A stretch of 64,000 bases of DNA from Sinomicrobium soli. GTDB taxonomy: Bacteria > Bacteroidota > Bacteroidia > Flavobacteriales > Flavobacteriaceae. The position numbers and the translations under genes are program-made. Numbering within the stretch: position 1 is the first letter of the stretch; every line of letters begins with the position of its first letter. The stretch spans positions 51,971 to 115,970 of the forward strand of contig NZ_QLNV01000012.1 in assembly GCF_003285545.1 (NCBI RefSeq). The letters are read 5' to 3'. Below the pieces are notes generated by a model. The model was not told the DNA's origin and made no database searches. It saw nothing but the letters and a program-made list of their open reading frames with translations. Positions 17,827 through 28,522 of the stretch are shown here, in pieces.

Positions 17827-19371
17827 TTAATTATATCCTGGATTAGGTTTAAGGTTCGGATTGGCCAGCATTTCTTCTCTGGGAATAGGAAAAAGGGTTC
17901 GGAATGATTCGCTCGGGGAGTGAAAAGACCACGCTTTGGTAGTGAATTGTCCGAAACGGATGAGCTGCTGCCGGCGATGTCCTTCCTGGCAGAACTCCCA
18001 GGCATATTCATCGAGAAACCGGTCATCATCCAGCATTCCCGCTGTCAGGGGTTCCGGAGTTTCGAAAGCCCTGCTTCTGACCTCATTGATCAGAACGGTA
18101 GCACTCTCTGCATCGCCCTGCCTGTACAAACACTCCGCAAGCATAAAATAGATATCCGCATAACGGAAAAAGACAAAATCATTGTTCATGGCAGCCATGA
18201 CCCCATCTTCAATCTCATATTTGAAAAGACGGTATCCCTGATGCTCCCCGGCATCTGTCAGGTCGTCTATTTCCCGGGTATAATCCAGAGGTTTCCCCGC
18301 ATCTTCAGACCTCCATCCGGCACAATACAGTGGTGTGCCGTCTGAAGCATACTGCGGCCCCGAAAGCCACGAATCGGCTATTCTCAGGTCGTCGGGGTCA
18401 TAGGAGCTTATAAAAGAAGGAGTAGCACTGATCCCGCCCCAAAACCCGGTCTGGGCATTAAAAGTCTCCCTCGACAGGCCATGTAGCGTCCACATATGTA
18501 CATGAAAACGGTTGTTTCCTGCCGTATATACTTCATCAAAGGGAATGGCAAAGGTGATTTCCCCGGAATTTTCATTATCGGCCATAAAAGGAGCCTTATA
18601 ATTTGCTTCGAGATGATATTTGTCGGCTCCCATGATTTCTTCGCACAATGTCTTGCACTCTTCCCACATGGGTTCTCCGCTCCATACTTCCGCATTCAGG
18701 TACATCCGGGCCAGGAGATGCCTGGCATTCCACCTGTTCCACCTACCGTAAGTATCGGCATTTACCTCGTTGCTGAGGAGATCCATATTTTCCCTGAGTT
18801 CGGTAACGATAAAATCGAAAACCTCGGCACGGGAAGACGTCTCCGGCAAAAAACCCTCGGGAAGATCAAACTCGGTCACTATGGGAACATTGCCGAAATA
18901 ATCGATAAGCAGATAATACCAGAATGCCCTTGCTACCTTGAGTTCTGCAATGACCGCATCGAGATCGGGAACTTCAAATTCTGCATTTTCAAACTGATAT
19001 ATCAGGCGGTTGCACGTATTAACCCCGTTGTACATCTGCCTCCATGTCTGTCTTATGGTATTCTCATCATTGGTCCAGTCGTGAAGATAAAGGCGTGTGT
19101 GTATCCCTCCGTCAAACCAGGCGGAGCCGCGTACAGGGGTTACGGTCTCATCAACCGTATTCAATGCCAGCCAATACCAGCTTCCCTGGTGATTGGAAAC
19201 AAGACTCCGGTAACCGGAATAAGCCGGTGCGAAAGCTGCTACGACATCTTCCTGTGTCTTGAAGAAATTATCAGTTGTCAGCTGGTCGTATACCGTTTCT
19301 TCCAGATCGGTACACGAAACAACAGTTCCAAGAACCATTATGACCCAGCCTGTTTTTAATATGTTTTTCAT
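17827..19371 (-). CDS. SusD/RagB family surface glycan-binding lipoprotein
   Basis: 514 residues from the ATG at 19371. A TTG at 19392 would add seven residues but spoils the signal peptide. The lipobox ends at Cys20 (GTVVSCTDLEE). SusD proteins form a lid on the SusC channel and bind oligosaccharide at the cell surface. Typical features are present: an early DNFFKTQEDV segment, tetratricopeptide-like helices, the YFMLAECLYRQGDAESA block near residue 410, and the ending PNPGYN. It directly follows susC (110-base gap) and precedes the beta-propeller lipoprotein. Confidence 0.95.
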   Translation of the reverse strand: MKNILKTGWVIMVLGTVVSCTDLEETVYDQLTTDNFFKTQEDVVAAFAPAYSGYRSLVSNHQGSWYWLALNTVDETVTPVRGSAWFDGGIHTRLYLHDWTNDENTIRQTWRQMYNGVNTCNRLIYQFENAEFEVPDLDAVIAELKVARAFWYYLLIDYFGNVPIVTEFDLPEGFLPETSSRAEVFDFIVTELRENMDLLSNEVNADTYGRWNRWNARHLLARMYLNAEVWSGEPMWEECKTLCEEIMGADKYHLEANYKAPFMADNENSGEITFAIPFDEVYTAGNNRFHVHMWTLHGLSRETFNAQTGFWGGISATPSFISSYDPDDLRIADSWLSGPQYASDGTPLYCAGWRSEDAGKPLDYTREIDDLTDAGEHQGYRLFKYEIEDGVMAAMNNDFVFFRYADIYFMLAECLYRQGDAESATVLINEVRSRAFETPEPLTAGMLDDDRFLDEYAWEFCQEGHRRQQLIRFGQFTTKAWSFHSPSESFRTLFPIPREEMLANPNLKPNPGYN

Positions 19372-19481
19372 AGATTTAGATTTTTGGTCCAAAATTTTTA
19401 ATATTCCCGGACAACCGCCGTGAACCTATGTCATGATAAAACAGTATTCATCATGAGTTGTACAACAAGTTGTTTACCGGT

Positions 19482-22400
19482 TTAAAAGCCGAGCTGCAAT
19501 CCCAGGGTATAGGTTGATGTCGTCGGGTACATCAGGCTCGGCGACACCCCCGGGGCCAGTCCGTTAAAATTCACTTCCGGGTCTACGCCTGTGTATCCTG
19601 TAAAGGTGTGGAGGTTCAGGCCGGAGAGATATACCCTGAGCCTTTTGATAAACGTGCTGTCTTCCTTCAACCTGAAGGTATACCCGAGAGAAACATTATC
19701 CAGTTTTACGTAATCTCCGTCTTCAATGTAATAACTCACGTATTTCGGAACATCCTGCAAATAGTAATCCCCTCCGTAAGGCTTGTCCAGTATGGTTTTC
19801 GGGTGATTCCAGTAGGCATAGGAAAAGGTCTCGTGCTTCATCCTGAAATGATTGAGGATCTGGTACATGAAGGCTCCCCTGAGACCTACGGTAAAGTCGA
19901 ACTGCCTGAAGGTCATGGTTGAGGTCAGCCCGGCAAACATCTTCGGCACGCCGTTTCCGATAACCTCCCTGTCTGCATCGGTCTCGGCACCATCCTCATT
20001 CGCTTTTTTTATGATCCAGTTCCCGTTCTCATCAACACCTTGCGACACCCAGCCGTAAAAATCGCCCAGGGGATGACCTTCGCGGACGAGATGGGTCGTT
20101 TTCTGTATGGGAGCACCTGTGGAGCCCGTTTCCAGAAAATCCCTCTCATAGGTTTCGTTGGAAAGTTTGGTAAGTTCATTTTCATTGTAGGAAACATTTC
20201 CGGAAAGCTGCCAATGAAAATGCTCCGTACTTACAGGAGAGACGTTCAGCACCAGCTCTATTCCCCGGTTCCTGATCTTTCCCACATTGGCATATATGGT
20301 AGAAACCAGGTTGGGAGGTACGGGAACATTGTAGGTATACAACAAATCGGAGGTGTTCCGCTGGTACAGATCCAGGCTTCCGCTTAGCCGGCTGTTCCAC
20401 AGGGTAAAATCGATCCCTGCATTGAGTTCTCTTTTCGTTTCCCATTTCAGGTTGGGATTGGGATTGGAATACGGCCCTACTCCCTGAATCCATTCTCCTC
20501 CGCTGTACATAAAGCCTCCATAGGCAAAGCGATACAGGCTCAGGTAAGGATCGTTGGGCATGGTCCCGGTTACCCCGTAACCAAGCCTTATCTTCAGGTC
20601 GTCTATCACTTCAGAATCACGGAGAAACGATTCTTCACTGATACGCCATGCCCCTGAAAAAGATGGAAATAACCCCCATTTATTATCTGCCCCGAACTTG
20701 GAAGACCCTTCCTGTCTGAGGCTGGCCATAAACATAAAACGGTTTTTGTAGCTATAATTTACCCTGCCGAAAAAAGAGATCAGGGTACTTGAATTTTTAT
20801 AACTCGACATTCCTGCCAGCCCTTCCTGCAATGCTTTTCCCACTCCTATATTATTGTAACTGAAAGCATCTGTAGGGAAATTGTAGTTCATCGCCGAGAA
20901 GCCTTCGGAAACCGAGGTATAGTAACCATACCCTCCCAGAAGGGCCAGGGAGTGATCTCCCCATTGGTCATTGTAATCTGCCGTGATCTCAAGAGTTTTA
21001 TCGATATGCAGGTTTGTCCACTGCTCGGCGTTACCGTTTCTTCCGTTCTGGGTATTGGTATAATGTTTTTTATTGGCATATTTTCCGCGGTGGTTACTGT
21101 TTCGCTGAAATCCTCCCAAAATGCCCAACCGCAATCCGGTAAGGGGTTCTATCGTAATTTTACCATTCAACAGCATTTCCGACCACTTGTTTTCATCCGT
21201 TTCTTCGAGAAGTTGTTGTACGGGATTCAGAGAATGGGGGTATTCGGTATAATTCCCCTCTTCATCCATCACGCGGTCCGTGGGGTTCCATAAAAGAGAA
21301 TAGCGGTAGACGTCTTCCCATATCGACCTCCCTTTCGACTGGGTATTATTGATATTAAAATTAAATTTCACCAGGCCATCTGCTGCCGAATGGTTAAGGC
21401 TCAACCGGCTGGTAAGCCTTTCCTGATCAGAATTTTTGATAACACCATCCCTGGAACGATAACTTACCGATGCCGTATATCCCGATTTACCGTTACCTCC
21501 GTTGACCAGCAGCGTATGCACCTGGTTTACCGGTTTCCTGGATATTTCGTCCCACCAGTCGGTACTGTACCCCTTGTCGTCCAGCGTATTCCCTATCTGC
21601 GGGTCATCCATAAGCCCACGGTACTCCGAAGCGGAAAAAACCGGAATTCTGCGGGATACTTCCTCATAGCTCATATAACCGTGATAATCTACCGTAAGCC
21701 TGTTCTCCTCTTTCCCTTTACCACTGCGTGTCGTAATGATAATAACCCCGTTCGTCCCTCTGGTTCCGTAGATGGCTGCTGCCGAACCATCCTTCAAGAC
21801 ATCAATAGACTCGATATCCTCAGGAGCTACCGTACTCAGATTTCCTCCGGGTATTCCGTCTATAATAATCAGTGGCTGGGAATTTCCCTCGAGGGTAGAT
21901 GCTCCCCGAAGCATGATCTGCGCCCCTGCATTCGGGTCGCCCGACGGCGTTCCCACCGCCAGACCGGCAACCTTTCCCTGGAGTAACTGCAGGGGGCTCC
22001 GCACGGGGGCCTGGACGAAATCGTCCGATTTAAGGCTTGCAATAGAACTGGTAAGCTCTCCCTTACGCTGTGTCCCATACCCCACCACAACCACCTCATC
22101 CAGGGCTTTCACATCGGTCTCCAGGCTTATATCCACTTCCGTTTTCCCTTCCAGTGCTATCTCCCGGGAAATATATCCTATAAAGGAAAACTGTAAAATA
22201 TAGTCTTCTCCGGTTTCCGGAAGTGAAAGTTCATAGACTCCGTCAAAATCAGTTACCGTACCTGCCGAAGTCCCTTTAATCCTTACCGTAGCACCGGGAA
22301 GCGGTTCACCATTCTCATCGGTCACTACCCCGGTGACCAATGGTCCCTGGTCATACAACAGGTCATAAGGCCCATCCGGAATGGTAAAGGAACGATGCTC

Positions 22401-22499
22401 CGCATGTCCCCTTGCTATAAAAAAAAGGAAACAGATCATTCCGAACCTGGCCAGATGACCAATGGGGAATTGCTGTTGACGTTCGTAATTTGTTTTCAT
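19482..22499 (-). CDS. SusC/RagA family TonB-dependent outer-membrane transporter
   Basis: 1005 residues. Signal sequence (to about residue 33), carboxypeptidase-regulatory-like domain (about 52-128, starting TGVVTDENGEPLPGA), TonB-box region DEVVVVGYGTQ (134-144), plug (about 145-265, with LIIIDGIPGG and GTRGTNGVIIITT), then a 22-strand barrel ending in Phe as outer-membrane barrels do. It imports oligosaccharides with SusD, driven by TonB-ExbBD. It is the first gene of a six-gene minus-strand operon and is divergent from the second HTCS, its likely activator. I found no clear TAnnTTTG box in the 290-base gap, which fits activator-dependent expression. Confidence 0.96.
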   Translation of the reverse strand: MKTNYERQQQFPIGHLARFGMICFLFFIARGHAEHRSFTIPDGPYDLLYDQGPLVTGVVTDENGEPLPGATVRIKGTSAGTVTDFDGVYELSLPETGEDYILQFSFIGYISREIALEGKTEVDISLETDVKALDEVVVVGYGTQRKGELTSSIASLKSDDFVQAPVRSPLQLLQGKVAGLAVGTPSGDPNAGAQIMLRGASTLEGNSQPLIIIDGIPGGNLSTVAPEDIESIDVLKDGSAAAIYGTRGTNGVIIITTRSGKGKEENRLTVDYHGYMSYEEVSRRIPVFSASEYRGLMDDPQIGNTLDDKGYSTDWWDEISRKPVNQVHTLLVNGGNGKSGYTASVSYRSRDGVIKNSDQERLTSRLSLNHSAADGLVKFNFNINNTQSKGRSIWEDVYRYSLLWNPTDRVMDEEGNYTEYPHSLNPVQQLLEETDENKWSEMLLNGKITIEPLTGLRLGILGGFQRNSNHRGKYANKKHYTNTQNGRNGNAEQWTNLHIDKTLEITADYNDQWGDHSLALLGGYGYYTSVSEGFSAMNYNFPTDAFSYNNIGVGKALQEGLAGMSSYKNSSTLISFFGRVNYSYKNRFMFMASLRQEGSSKFGADNKWGLFPSFSGAWRISEESFLRDSEVIDDLKIRLGYGVTGTMPNDPYLSLYRFAYGGFMYSGGEWIQGVGPYSNPNPNLKWETKRELNAGIDFTLWNSRLSGSLDLYQRNTSDLLYTYNVPVPPNLVSTIYANVGKIRNRGIELVLNVSPVSTEHFHWQLSGNVSYNENELTKLSNETYERDFLETGSTGAPIQKTTHLVREGHPLGDFYGWVSQGVDENGNWIIKKANEDGAETDADREVIGNGVPKMFAGLTSTMTFRQFDFTVGLRGAFMYQILNHFRMKHETFSYAYWNHPKTILDKPYGGDYYLQDVPKYVSYYIEDGDYVKLDNVSLGYTFRLKEDSTFIKRLRVYLSGLNLHTFTGYTGVDPEVNFNGLAPGVSPSLMYPTTSTYTLGLQLGF

Positions 22500-22789
22500 G
22501 GGTTTTGATTGTTAATTGATTTCTGAATTGAATGATTATGATCATGATCTGCAGACAAAGAAAAAAAACAGTGGTGAGCATATAATGGATATTTCATCAA
22601 AAAAGATGGATTAATACATCCTTTCGGAACCTTTCACGTTTATACAACGGTTTCTCTCCGCATGTTCATGGACTTTTTATTCAAATGATAGATTATTCAT
22701 CCAATACGGACAAACAGCTTCTGCACTACTGTTAAAAACCTGATAAATATTTATATTAGTCCCGATAAAAAAATTAAACTTTCAAATAC

Positions 22790-25700
22790 ATGCATTCCAG
22801 ATGGCCGGTATTTATCATTCTGTTATTTTTCTTTTCACAGATATGGGGTCAGGAAATCCGTTTCAGGCACATTGCAGAAAAAGAAGGGCTTCGCTACACC
22901 TGGGTATGGGATATCATGAAAGACTCGGAAGGATTTATATGGTGCTCCACACAGGAAGGGGCATTTCGCTACGACGGTTTGTCTTTTGAACAGTTCAATG
23001 CCCGGACCACCCCGGCCTTACGGTCGGATCGGGTCAACACCATTTATGAAGATCACAATAATACCCTCTGGTTCGCAACAGGCTCCGGATTATCGCGTTA
23101 TAACCGGCAGCAGAATACTTTTACTCATTTTAACAGGGCATCTTTTAAAAATCTCCCGTCAGACAATATACTTTATATCACTGAAGACCGGGAGCAAAGA
23201 TTATGGATTGCCACCACCGGCGGATTATGCCTGCTGGATACGGAAGATAAAAAAATCATCTCTCCCGTCCCTCACACCTCTCCTGCTTTCCGCAAGGCCA
23301 CAAAAGCAGTTACCGCTATGCTTAACGATAGCCAGGAACGTCTATGGATAGGGGGCACCGACGGACACCTGTGGCTTCTGAATCCCGACGGTTCGTTTAA
23401 AGGATTTCCCCTGACCGAAGATAAAGGCTATAAAAAAATCAATGTTATCAGGGAAGATGCTCACGGATACCTCTGGATAGGTTTCAGCAATCACGGTCTT
23501 ATTCAGTTTAACCCCGTTTCCGGGAAGACTGCCAGCCATTTTACTGCAGAGAACGGCCTGCCTCACAATGAAGTCCGGGATATCCTCGAAGATCATACGG
23601 GAAATATCTGGATAGGTTCTGAAAAAGGCATTGCACTATACCATCCGGAAAGCCATACCTTTTCATATATCCAGGCGGATACCCAACATCCTTACGGGCT
23701 TTCAGACAATGCTGTGTACTGCATGCTGAAAGAAGGGAACGGAGATATCTGGATCGGGACCTTTTTCGGAGGACTCAATGTAAGACACAACAGGTATGAA
23801 CAATTTCGTTGTTTTCCTTCCGGAAGTACAGGCAACAGCCTTCCCGGTATGGCCATCAGCGATATTTACGGAAAAGACCAATATATCTATATAGGTACCG
23901 AAGACAATGGCCTCAGTATCTACGATACCATTCAGAAAAAATTCAGGAATTTCACTCCCTCCAACAGCACCCTGAGCTATTCGAATGTACATGCCGTTCA
24001 TGTAGATACCGGCCAGAATCTATGGGTAGGCACCTATACCGGGGGACTGAACCTGAAGAAAAGGAACAGTACGGAGTTTCAAACAGTATCTTTGGGCACA
24101 GACTATACACCGGGTTTCGACAACAGTGTATACTGCATATTCGAGGATTCCGGTAAAAACCTGTGGTTCGGTACCCGGAGAAAGGGGCTCTTCAGGTACG
24201 ATAAACACCTGGACAAAATACTTCCCGTATTTCAGGAAGAACTGGGGCACATGTTTATCTGGGATATCCTGGAAGACAGTTCGGGAAATTTATGGCTGGC
24301 CACCTATGGATCAGGATTGTATATGATCGACAGGAACGAGAACATACACAATATCCGTATTCCCGTAAACAATACCATAACCTTATACCAGGACAGCCGT
24401 AATAACATCTGGTTGGGCACCGAAAAAGAAGGCCTCCTCATACTGGACGAAAAAGGAAATATACTCAGGCATTACACCCGTAAAGACGGTATCCCTGACA
24501 ATACCGTTTATGCCATTATAGAAGACCGGTTCCATCATATCTGGATCACGACTAATTACGGGATCTCGCGAATAGCCCGACAGGAAGAGGGCATCGAGAC
24601 CTATACGATCTCCGATGGACTGCCGACAAATCGTTTCAACTACAATTCTGCTCTGAAATACGGAAAGCATATTTACCTGGGAAGTACCAGGGGGCTGGTG
24701 GCAGCAGATCCCGCTTTCGAATATCACAGTGAGAGAGCACCGGATATCTATTTGCGGAGTTTCTCCCTGTTCAACGAGACCATCCGCACCAAACCCGGCA
24801 AAAAATCTATTTTACCCGAACAGATCCATTATACCGATACCCTGAAGCTCGGCTACAAACAGCATTCCTTCAGTATCGATTATACTGCCCTGACCTTCTG
24901 GAACAGTGACAAAATAGAATATGCCTACCGGCTCGACGGTCAGGATCAGGACTGGAATTTTGCAGGGAACAAACACAAGGCCAGCTATACCAACCTCTCC
25001 CCCGGACAATACTGCTTCAGGATCAGGACCGTGGATGAACACCTTGAGCTGGCAGACAATGAAAAAAAATTATACATTGTCATTTCTTCCCCGTGGTACA
25101 AAACCTGGTGGGCTTATCTTCTGTTTACCGTATTAATGCTCTCCCTGACCGCCACCATCCTGTATTCCGTACTCCTGAGAATAAAAGCCGAGCATGCCCT
25201 GGATCTGGAGCGCATGGAAAAACGAAAAATGGAAGAGATCAACCTCCTGAAAATGAATTTTTTTACCAATGTTTCCCATGAGTTCAAAAATCCCCTTTCT
25301 CTTATCAGCGGCCCGATAAACCAGCTTATCACCTTAAAGAATATTGCCCCCGACAGGAAAAACTGGTACTACCAGTTGATCAAGAGAAATGCCGACCGAT
25401 TGCTCTTATTGCTCAACGAGTTACTCGAATTCAAAAATTACCCGAAGGAACCGGTTGCGTCAACATCGGAGTATATAAAACCACACCCGGTAATAGAAGA
25501 AATGGTACACGCATTCGGGTGGCTGGCCGAAGAGAAAAAGATCAGTTTTCACTATGAGACCGCTTGCCTGGAGATCAGCATCCCGATAGATCTCACCAGG
25601 TTCGAGAAAATCCTTTCCAATCTCTTGTCCAATGCCTTCAAATTTACTCCTTCGCACGGTTATATTACCATAGAAAGTGAAGTGGAAAAAGAAAACTTCA

Positions 25701-26776
25701 TATTCGTCGTGAAAAATTCGGGTAAGGGGATTAAAAAAGAAAATCTCTCCAGAGTATTCAACCGGTATTTTAAGGAAGATAATCCGAATGACATACAGGG
25801 GTCCGGAATAGGGCTGGCGTATGTAAAAAGCCTTGTGGAATTGCACCAGGGAAAAATAACAGTGCAGAGCCTTTCCGGAGTGGAAACCTGTTTTACCGTT
25901 ATACTTCCCTTAAGGGAAGATGCAGAAACCCATCCCGGTGGTACAAGACAGCCATCGGACACTACTTCCCATCCGGGAGGCTATACGCAAAATGATCTGA
26001 AAAAATATTATAACAAAGAGAAACCACGACTTCTTATTGTAGATGACAGCAGGGAAATAAGAGATTTTCTGGAAGATTCGTTAAGCGATGACTTTAATAT
26101 AACAATCGCCCAAAATGGTAACGAAGCCTTTCAGAAAGCCCAGACCGTTCATCCGGAAATCGTTATAAGCGATGTTATGATGCCTAAAATGGACGGGTAC
26201 GAATTGTGCAAAAAACTGAAAAATAATTTTATGACCAGTCATGTCAGGATTATTCTCCTTACCGCCCTTACAGAGGGAAAACAGGAAATTTCAGGATATA
26301 AATCCGGAGCAGATGCCTATATCTCCAAACCCTTCAACATAGAACAACTCACATCTGTAATCACAAACCTTCTGATACACAATCAGATGCTTAAATTAAA
26401 TTTTCAAAAAAGTATAGAAGACCCTCAATCCGAACTGACCCATTCCAACCCTGATGAGCAACTGTTATCCCTTGCGGTCGGGACTGTGCGGAAGCATATG
26501 GATGACCCTGATTTTAACCTGGAAAAGTTTGCTTCCGAGGTCGGACTCAGCAAGACCACACTCTACCGGAAGCTAAAGGCCATTACCGGGCAGTCTACCA
26601 ATGAGTTTATTCTTGGTATCAGGCTCAAACAGGCGGCCAGACTCATTAAAAACACCTCAAAAAGAATATCCGAAATCTCATATGAAGTGGGCTTTTCAGA
26701 CCCTTATTATTTTAGCAGGGCCTTTAAAAAGCATTTCGGAATATCTCCGAAAGGATACAGAAGACAGCCTCTTTAA
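22790..26776 (+). CDS. Hybrid two-component system regulator (HTCS), second copy
   Basis: 1328 residues. Signal peptide (1-20); periplasmic propeller sensor with repeated LWIGT, LWFGT and LWVGT motifs (about 25-670); Y_Y_Y domain (about 700-765); membrane helix near 770-795; histidine kinase with His830 in VSHEFKNPL and a GSGIGLAYV ATPase motif; receiver domain with Asp1128 in ISDVMMP; and an AraC-type DNA-binding domain at the end (about 1220-1325). Divergence from susC makes it the likely sensor and activator of the six-gene operon. The phosphorylation chain within one polypeptide follows the family model (for example BT1754-type regulators). Confidence 0.95.
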   Translation: MHSRWPVFIILLFFFSQIWGQEIRFRHIAEKEGLRYTWVWDIMKDSEGFIWCSTQEGAFRYDGLSFEQFNARTTPALRSDRVNTIYEDHNNTLWFATGSGLSRYNRQQNTFTHFNRASFKNLPSDNILYITEDREQRLWIATTGGLCLLDTEDKKIISPVPHTSPAFRKATKAVTAMLNDSQERLWIGGTDGHLWLLNPDGSFKGFPLTEDKGYKKINVIREDAHGYLWIGFSNHGLIQFNPVSGKTASHFTAENGLPHNEVRDILEDHTGNIWIGSEKGIALYHPESHTFSYIQADTQHPYGLSDNAVYCMLKEGNGDIWIGTFFGGLNVRHNRYEQFRCFPSGSTGNSLPGMAISDIYGKDQYIYIGTEDNGLSIYDTIQKKFRNFTPSNSTLSYSNVHAVHVDTGQNLWVGTYTGGLNLKKRNSTEFQTVSLGTDYTPGFDNSVYCIFEDSGKNLWFGTRRKGLFRYDKHLDKILPVFQEELGHMFIWDILEDSSGNLWLATYGSGLYMIDRNENIHNIRIPVNNTITLYQDSRNNIWLGTEKEGLLILDEKGNILRHYTRKDGIPDNTVYAIIEDRFHHIWITTNYGISRIARQEEGIETYTISDGLPTNRFNYNSALKYGKHIYLGSTRGLVAADPAFEYHSERAPDIYLRSFSLFNETIRTKPGKKSILPEQIHYTDTLKLGYKQHSFSIDYTALTFWNSDKIEYAYRLDGQDQDWNFAGNKHKASYTNLSPGQYCFRIRTVDEHLELADNEKKLYIVISSPWYKTWWAYLLFTVLMLSLTATILYSVLLRIKAEHALDLERMEKRKMEEINLLKMNFFTNVSHEFKNPLSLISGPINQLITLKNIAPDRKNWYYQLIKRNADRLLLLLNELLEFKNYPKEPVASTSEYIKPHPVIEEMVHAFGWLAEEKKISFHYETACLEISIPIDLTRFEKILSNLLSNAFKFTPSHGYITIESEVEKENFIFVVKNSGKGIKKENLSRVFNRYFKEDNPNDIQGSGIGLAYVKSLVELHQGKITVQSLSGVETCFTVILPLREDAETHPGGTRQPSDTTSHPGGYTQNDLKKYYNKEKPRLLIVDDSREIRDFLEDSLSDDFNITIAQNGNEAFQKAQTVHPEIVISDVMMPKMDGYELCKKLKNNFMTSHVRIILLTALTEGKQEISGYKSGADAYISKPFNIEQLTSVITNLLIHNQMLKLNFQKSIEDPQSELTHSNPDEQLLSLAVGTVRKHMDDPDFNLEKFASEVGLSKTTLYRKLKAITGQSTNEFILGIRLKQAARLIKNTSKRISEISYEVGFSDPYYFSRAFKKHFGISPKGYRRQPL

Positions 26777-26896
26777 GCTTTACTTAGTTTATTAGTTGCT
26801 AATAATCAGTCTATTATTATTTCGAGCTTAAGATTATTTCATCGTTCCCTGACCCTCGACTGCGACTATATAATTCCGAATTTTTATTAGAAAAAG

Positions 26897-26919
26897 AGGA
26901 GAGCAGACCACGCTCTCCT
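26897..26919 (-). terminator. Terminator of the metal-uptake gene cluster
   Basis: An 8-bp perfect stem (26897-26904 with 26912-26919, AGGAGAGC) around a 7-base loop. Read on the minus strand it is followed by CTCTTTTTCTAAT, a U-rich tract. It lies 70 bases past the last DUF4625 stop. Confidence 0.7.
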
Positions 26920-26988
26920 TATAGAAAACTCAAGTCCAGTTCAATATCCCGAATCCAAAACAAACAAACCGGTTTTGGAGCAGCAGAT

Positions 26989-27942
26989 TTAAAACCCTTC
27001 TATTTTAAACTCTATATAATAATAGAAATTCAGGTTGTGGGTCTCATTTTTATACACCACCCCGAAATAGTAATCCCCGTTTCCCCATGCCTTGCCTCCT
27101 GTAACAGGGGCCGGAGGGTCATTGGCATCTTCTTCCGCACCTATCGGAAATTCCGGTCCTCTGCGAAAATACCTGCCGTTTTCGATATCATAATGAAAAT
27201 TGGTAAAGGTGAATACCTCTTCATTTCCTTCATGAGTATACGTATCGTAAACAATGGCTTTTGAAAAATCAATATCGTCTACCGCTTCCGGCTTATGGTT
27301 GTATTTTTTATTGATCAGTACGATATACATGATCCCGTCTCCCTGGACATTGCGAATATTTACCTGAGACATCAGGGTATCGTTTTTCGCAAAAGAATCA
27401 CTCCCGTAATCCTCCTGGTTGTAGTAATCGTAAAAAGGCGTGTCGCCGATATCGCCGTTTTTATATACATTGAAGATCCGTATCTGCGGATCTACCGGCA
27501 GGTTCTCGGGTAACAATAAGGTTATGGCAGCCACTTCTTCCAGTACCGTACCATTAGTATCATTTACTATAATAATAAAATCATACACCCCTTCAGCCGC
27601 ATCTTCCGGAATGGTAAGGTGCTTGTGAACATTGGCGTTTTTCACTCCCTGGTATTCGTCCCAGACAATCTCGTGAGACCATTCATGGGAATAAGTATCA
27701 TCACTGCGTTGTACTATCCTGATCCGGACGTCCTCAATACGGTCTCCGGCCACAACGTCCATTTCAAAATGAAAATCCCTTCCTATAACCCCGATACCGT
27801 TATTACCGGAACCGACATCGACCCCCTCTATAGTCGGTAAGGGAGCCGAAATGTCATCTCCGTCATCATCGTTACTACATGACACTACAAATACCGGCAA
27901 TAGAACAGCAAGAAATAAGAACCTGATTATTAACTTTTTCAT
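26989..27942 (-). CDS. DUF4625-type surface lipoprotein, long form
   Basis: 317 residues. The lipobox ends at Cys22 (VVSCSNDDDGDD); the acidic run after it fits surface export. Residues about 35-150 resemble the DUF4625 fold of its two upstream neighbours: a beta-sandwich beginning with a PTIEG segment and ending with VPED or IPEDAAEGVYDF. The paired-histidine positions are partly kept: HEWSH at 86-90 and HKH at 106-108. The C-terminal half (about 155-317), rich in Tyr, Asp and Asn, has no counterpart in the neighbours and no motif I recognise. It is the last gene of the cluster, 40 bases after the previous one. Confidence 0.75.
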   Translation of the reverse strand: MKKLIIRFLFLAVLLPVFVVSCSNDDDGDDISAPLPTIEGVDVGSGNNGIGVIGRDFHFEMDVVAGDRIEDVRIRIVQRSDDTYSHEWSHEIVWDEYQGVKNANVHKHLTIPEDAAEGVYDFIIIVNDTNGTVLEEVAAITLLLPENLPVDPQIRIFNVYKNGDIGDTPFYDYYNQEDYGSDSFAKNDTLMSQVNIRNVQGDGIMYIVLINKKYNHKPEAVDDIDFSKAIVYDTYTHEGNEEVFTFTNFHYDIENGRYFRRGPEFPIGAEEDANDPPAPVTGGKAWGNGDYYFGVVYKNETHNLNFYYYIEFKIEGF

Positions 27943-27982
27943 ATATATTCTTTTATAGCATTATTAAAACATAAGGGACAAA

Positions 27983-28459
27983 CTACTCCACAACCTTGAT
28001 ATCGATCGCCGTTCTGCTCTGCCATCCGGTAGCGTCGATCACGGAATACTGGCAGTGATAATCGCCGGTGTCCACATCTTCGGGTACGGTAAGTTCCAGT
28101 TGTATCTCATAAGAAGTTCCCCCTTCTTCAATGGTATAATTCTCCATGAGCGTCCACGGGTCTGAAGCTTCCTTTACGGGGCCCAGTTCACAGGTTTCTT
28201 CCTGGTCGTCGTGGGTGTGATGATCAAAGTTGTGATGAATATCCAGGCTGTATGCCGCCAGTGCCATATTATCGGTGACCCGGGCCCGGAACGTATAGGT
28301 CTCTCCCCGTTTCAATACCTCGCACGCCTTCGGAAAGCCCTCGTCGTACGCGATGCTTATGGTGGGCTTTTCCTCATCCTTATCTATACTGTCATCATCC
28401 GAACACCCGAGAAGCCCGAGCATCAAAAGGACCGGTAAATATCTTTTTTTTAATTTCAT
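27983..28459 (-). CDS. DUF4625 surface lipoprotein, single domain
   Basis: 158 residues. The lipobox ends at Cys19 (LLGCSDDDSIDKDEE), followed by a strongly acidic segment typical of surface lipoproteins. One DUF4625 domain covers about residues 30-158, with a histidine-rich strand HHNFDHHTHDD (75-85) and Cys45, Cys90 and Cys139, which might form a disulfide or bind metal. The function is unknown; the repeated His and Asp positions and the TonB receptor in the same operon suggest a metal-binding role. It lies 63 bases after the tandem-domain paralogue. Confidence 0.8.
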   Translation of the reverse strand: MKLKKRYLPVLLMLGLLGCSDDDSIDKDEEKPTISIAYDEGFPKACEVLKRGETYTFRARVTDNMALAAYSLDIHHNFDHHTHDDQEETCELGPVKEASDPWTLMENYTIEEGGTSYEIQLELTVPEDVDTGDYHCQYSVIDATGWQSRTAIDIKVVE

Positions 28460-28522
28460 GGTATACGTATTTAAGGACTCCCTTGCCGTTTATGGCTTGG
28501 GAGTCCGTTTATAATCCTTATA

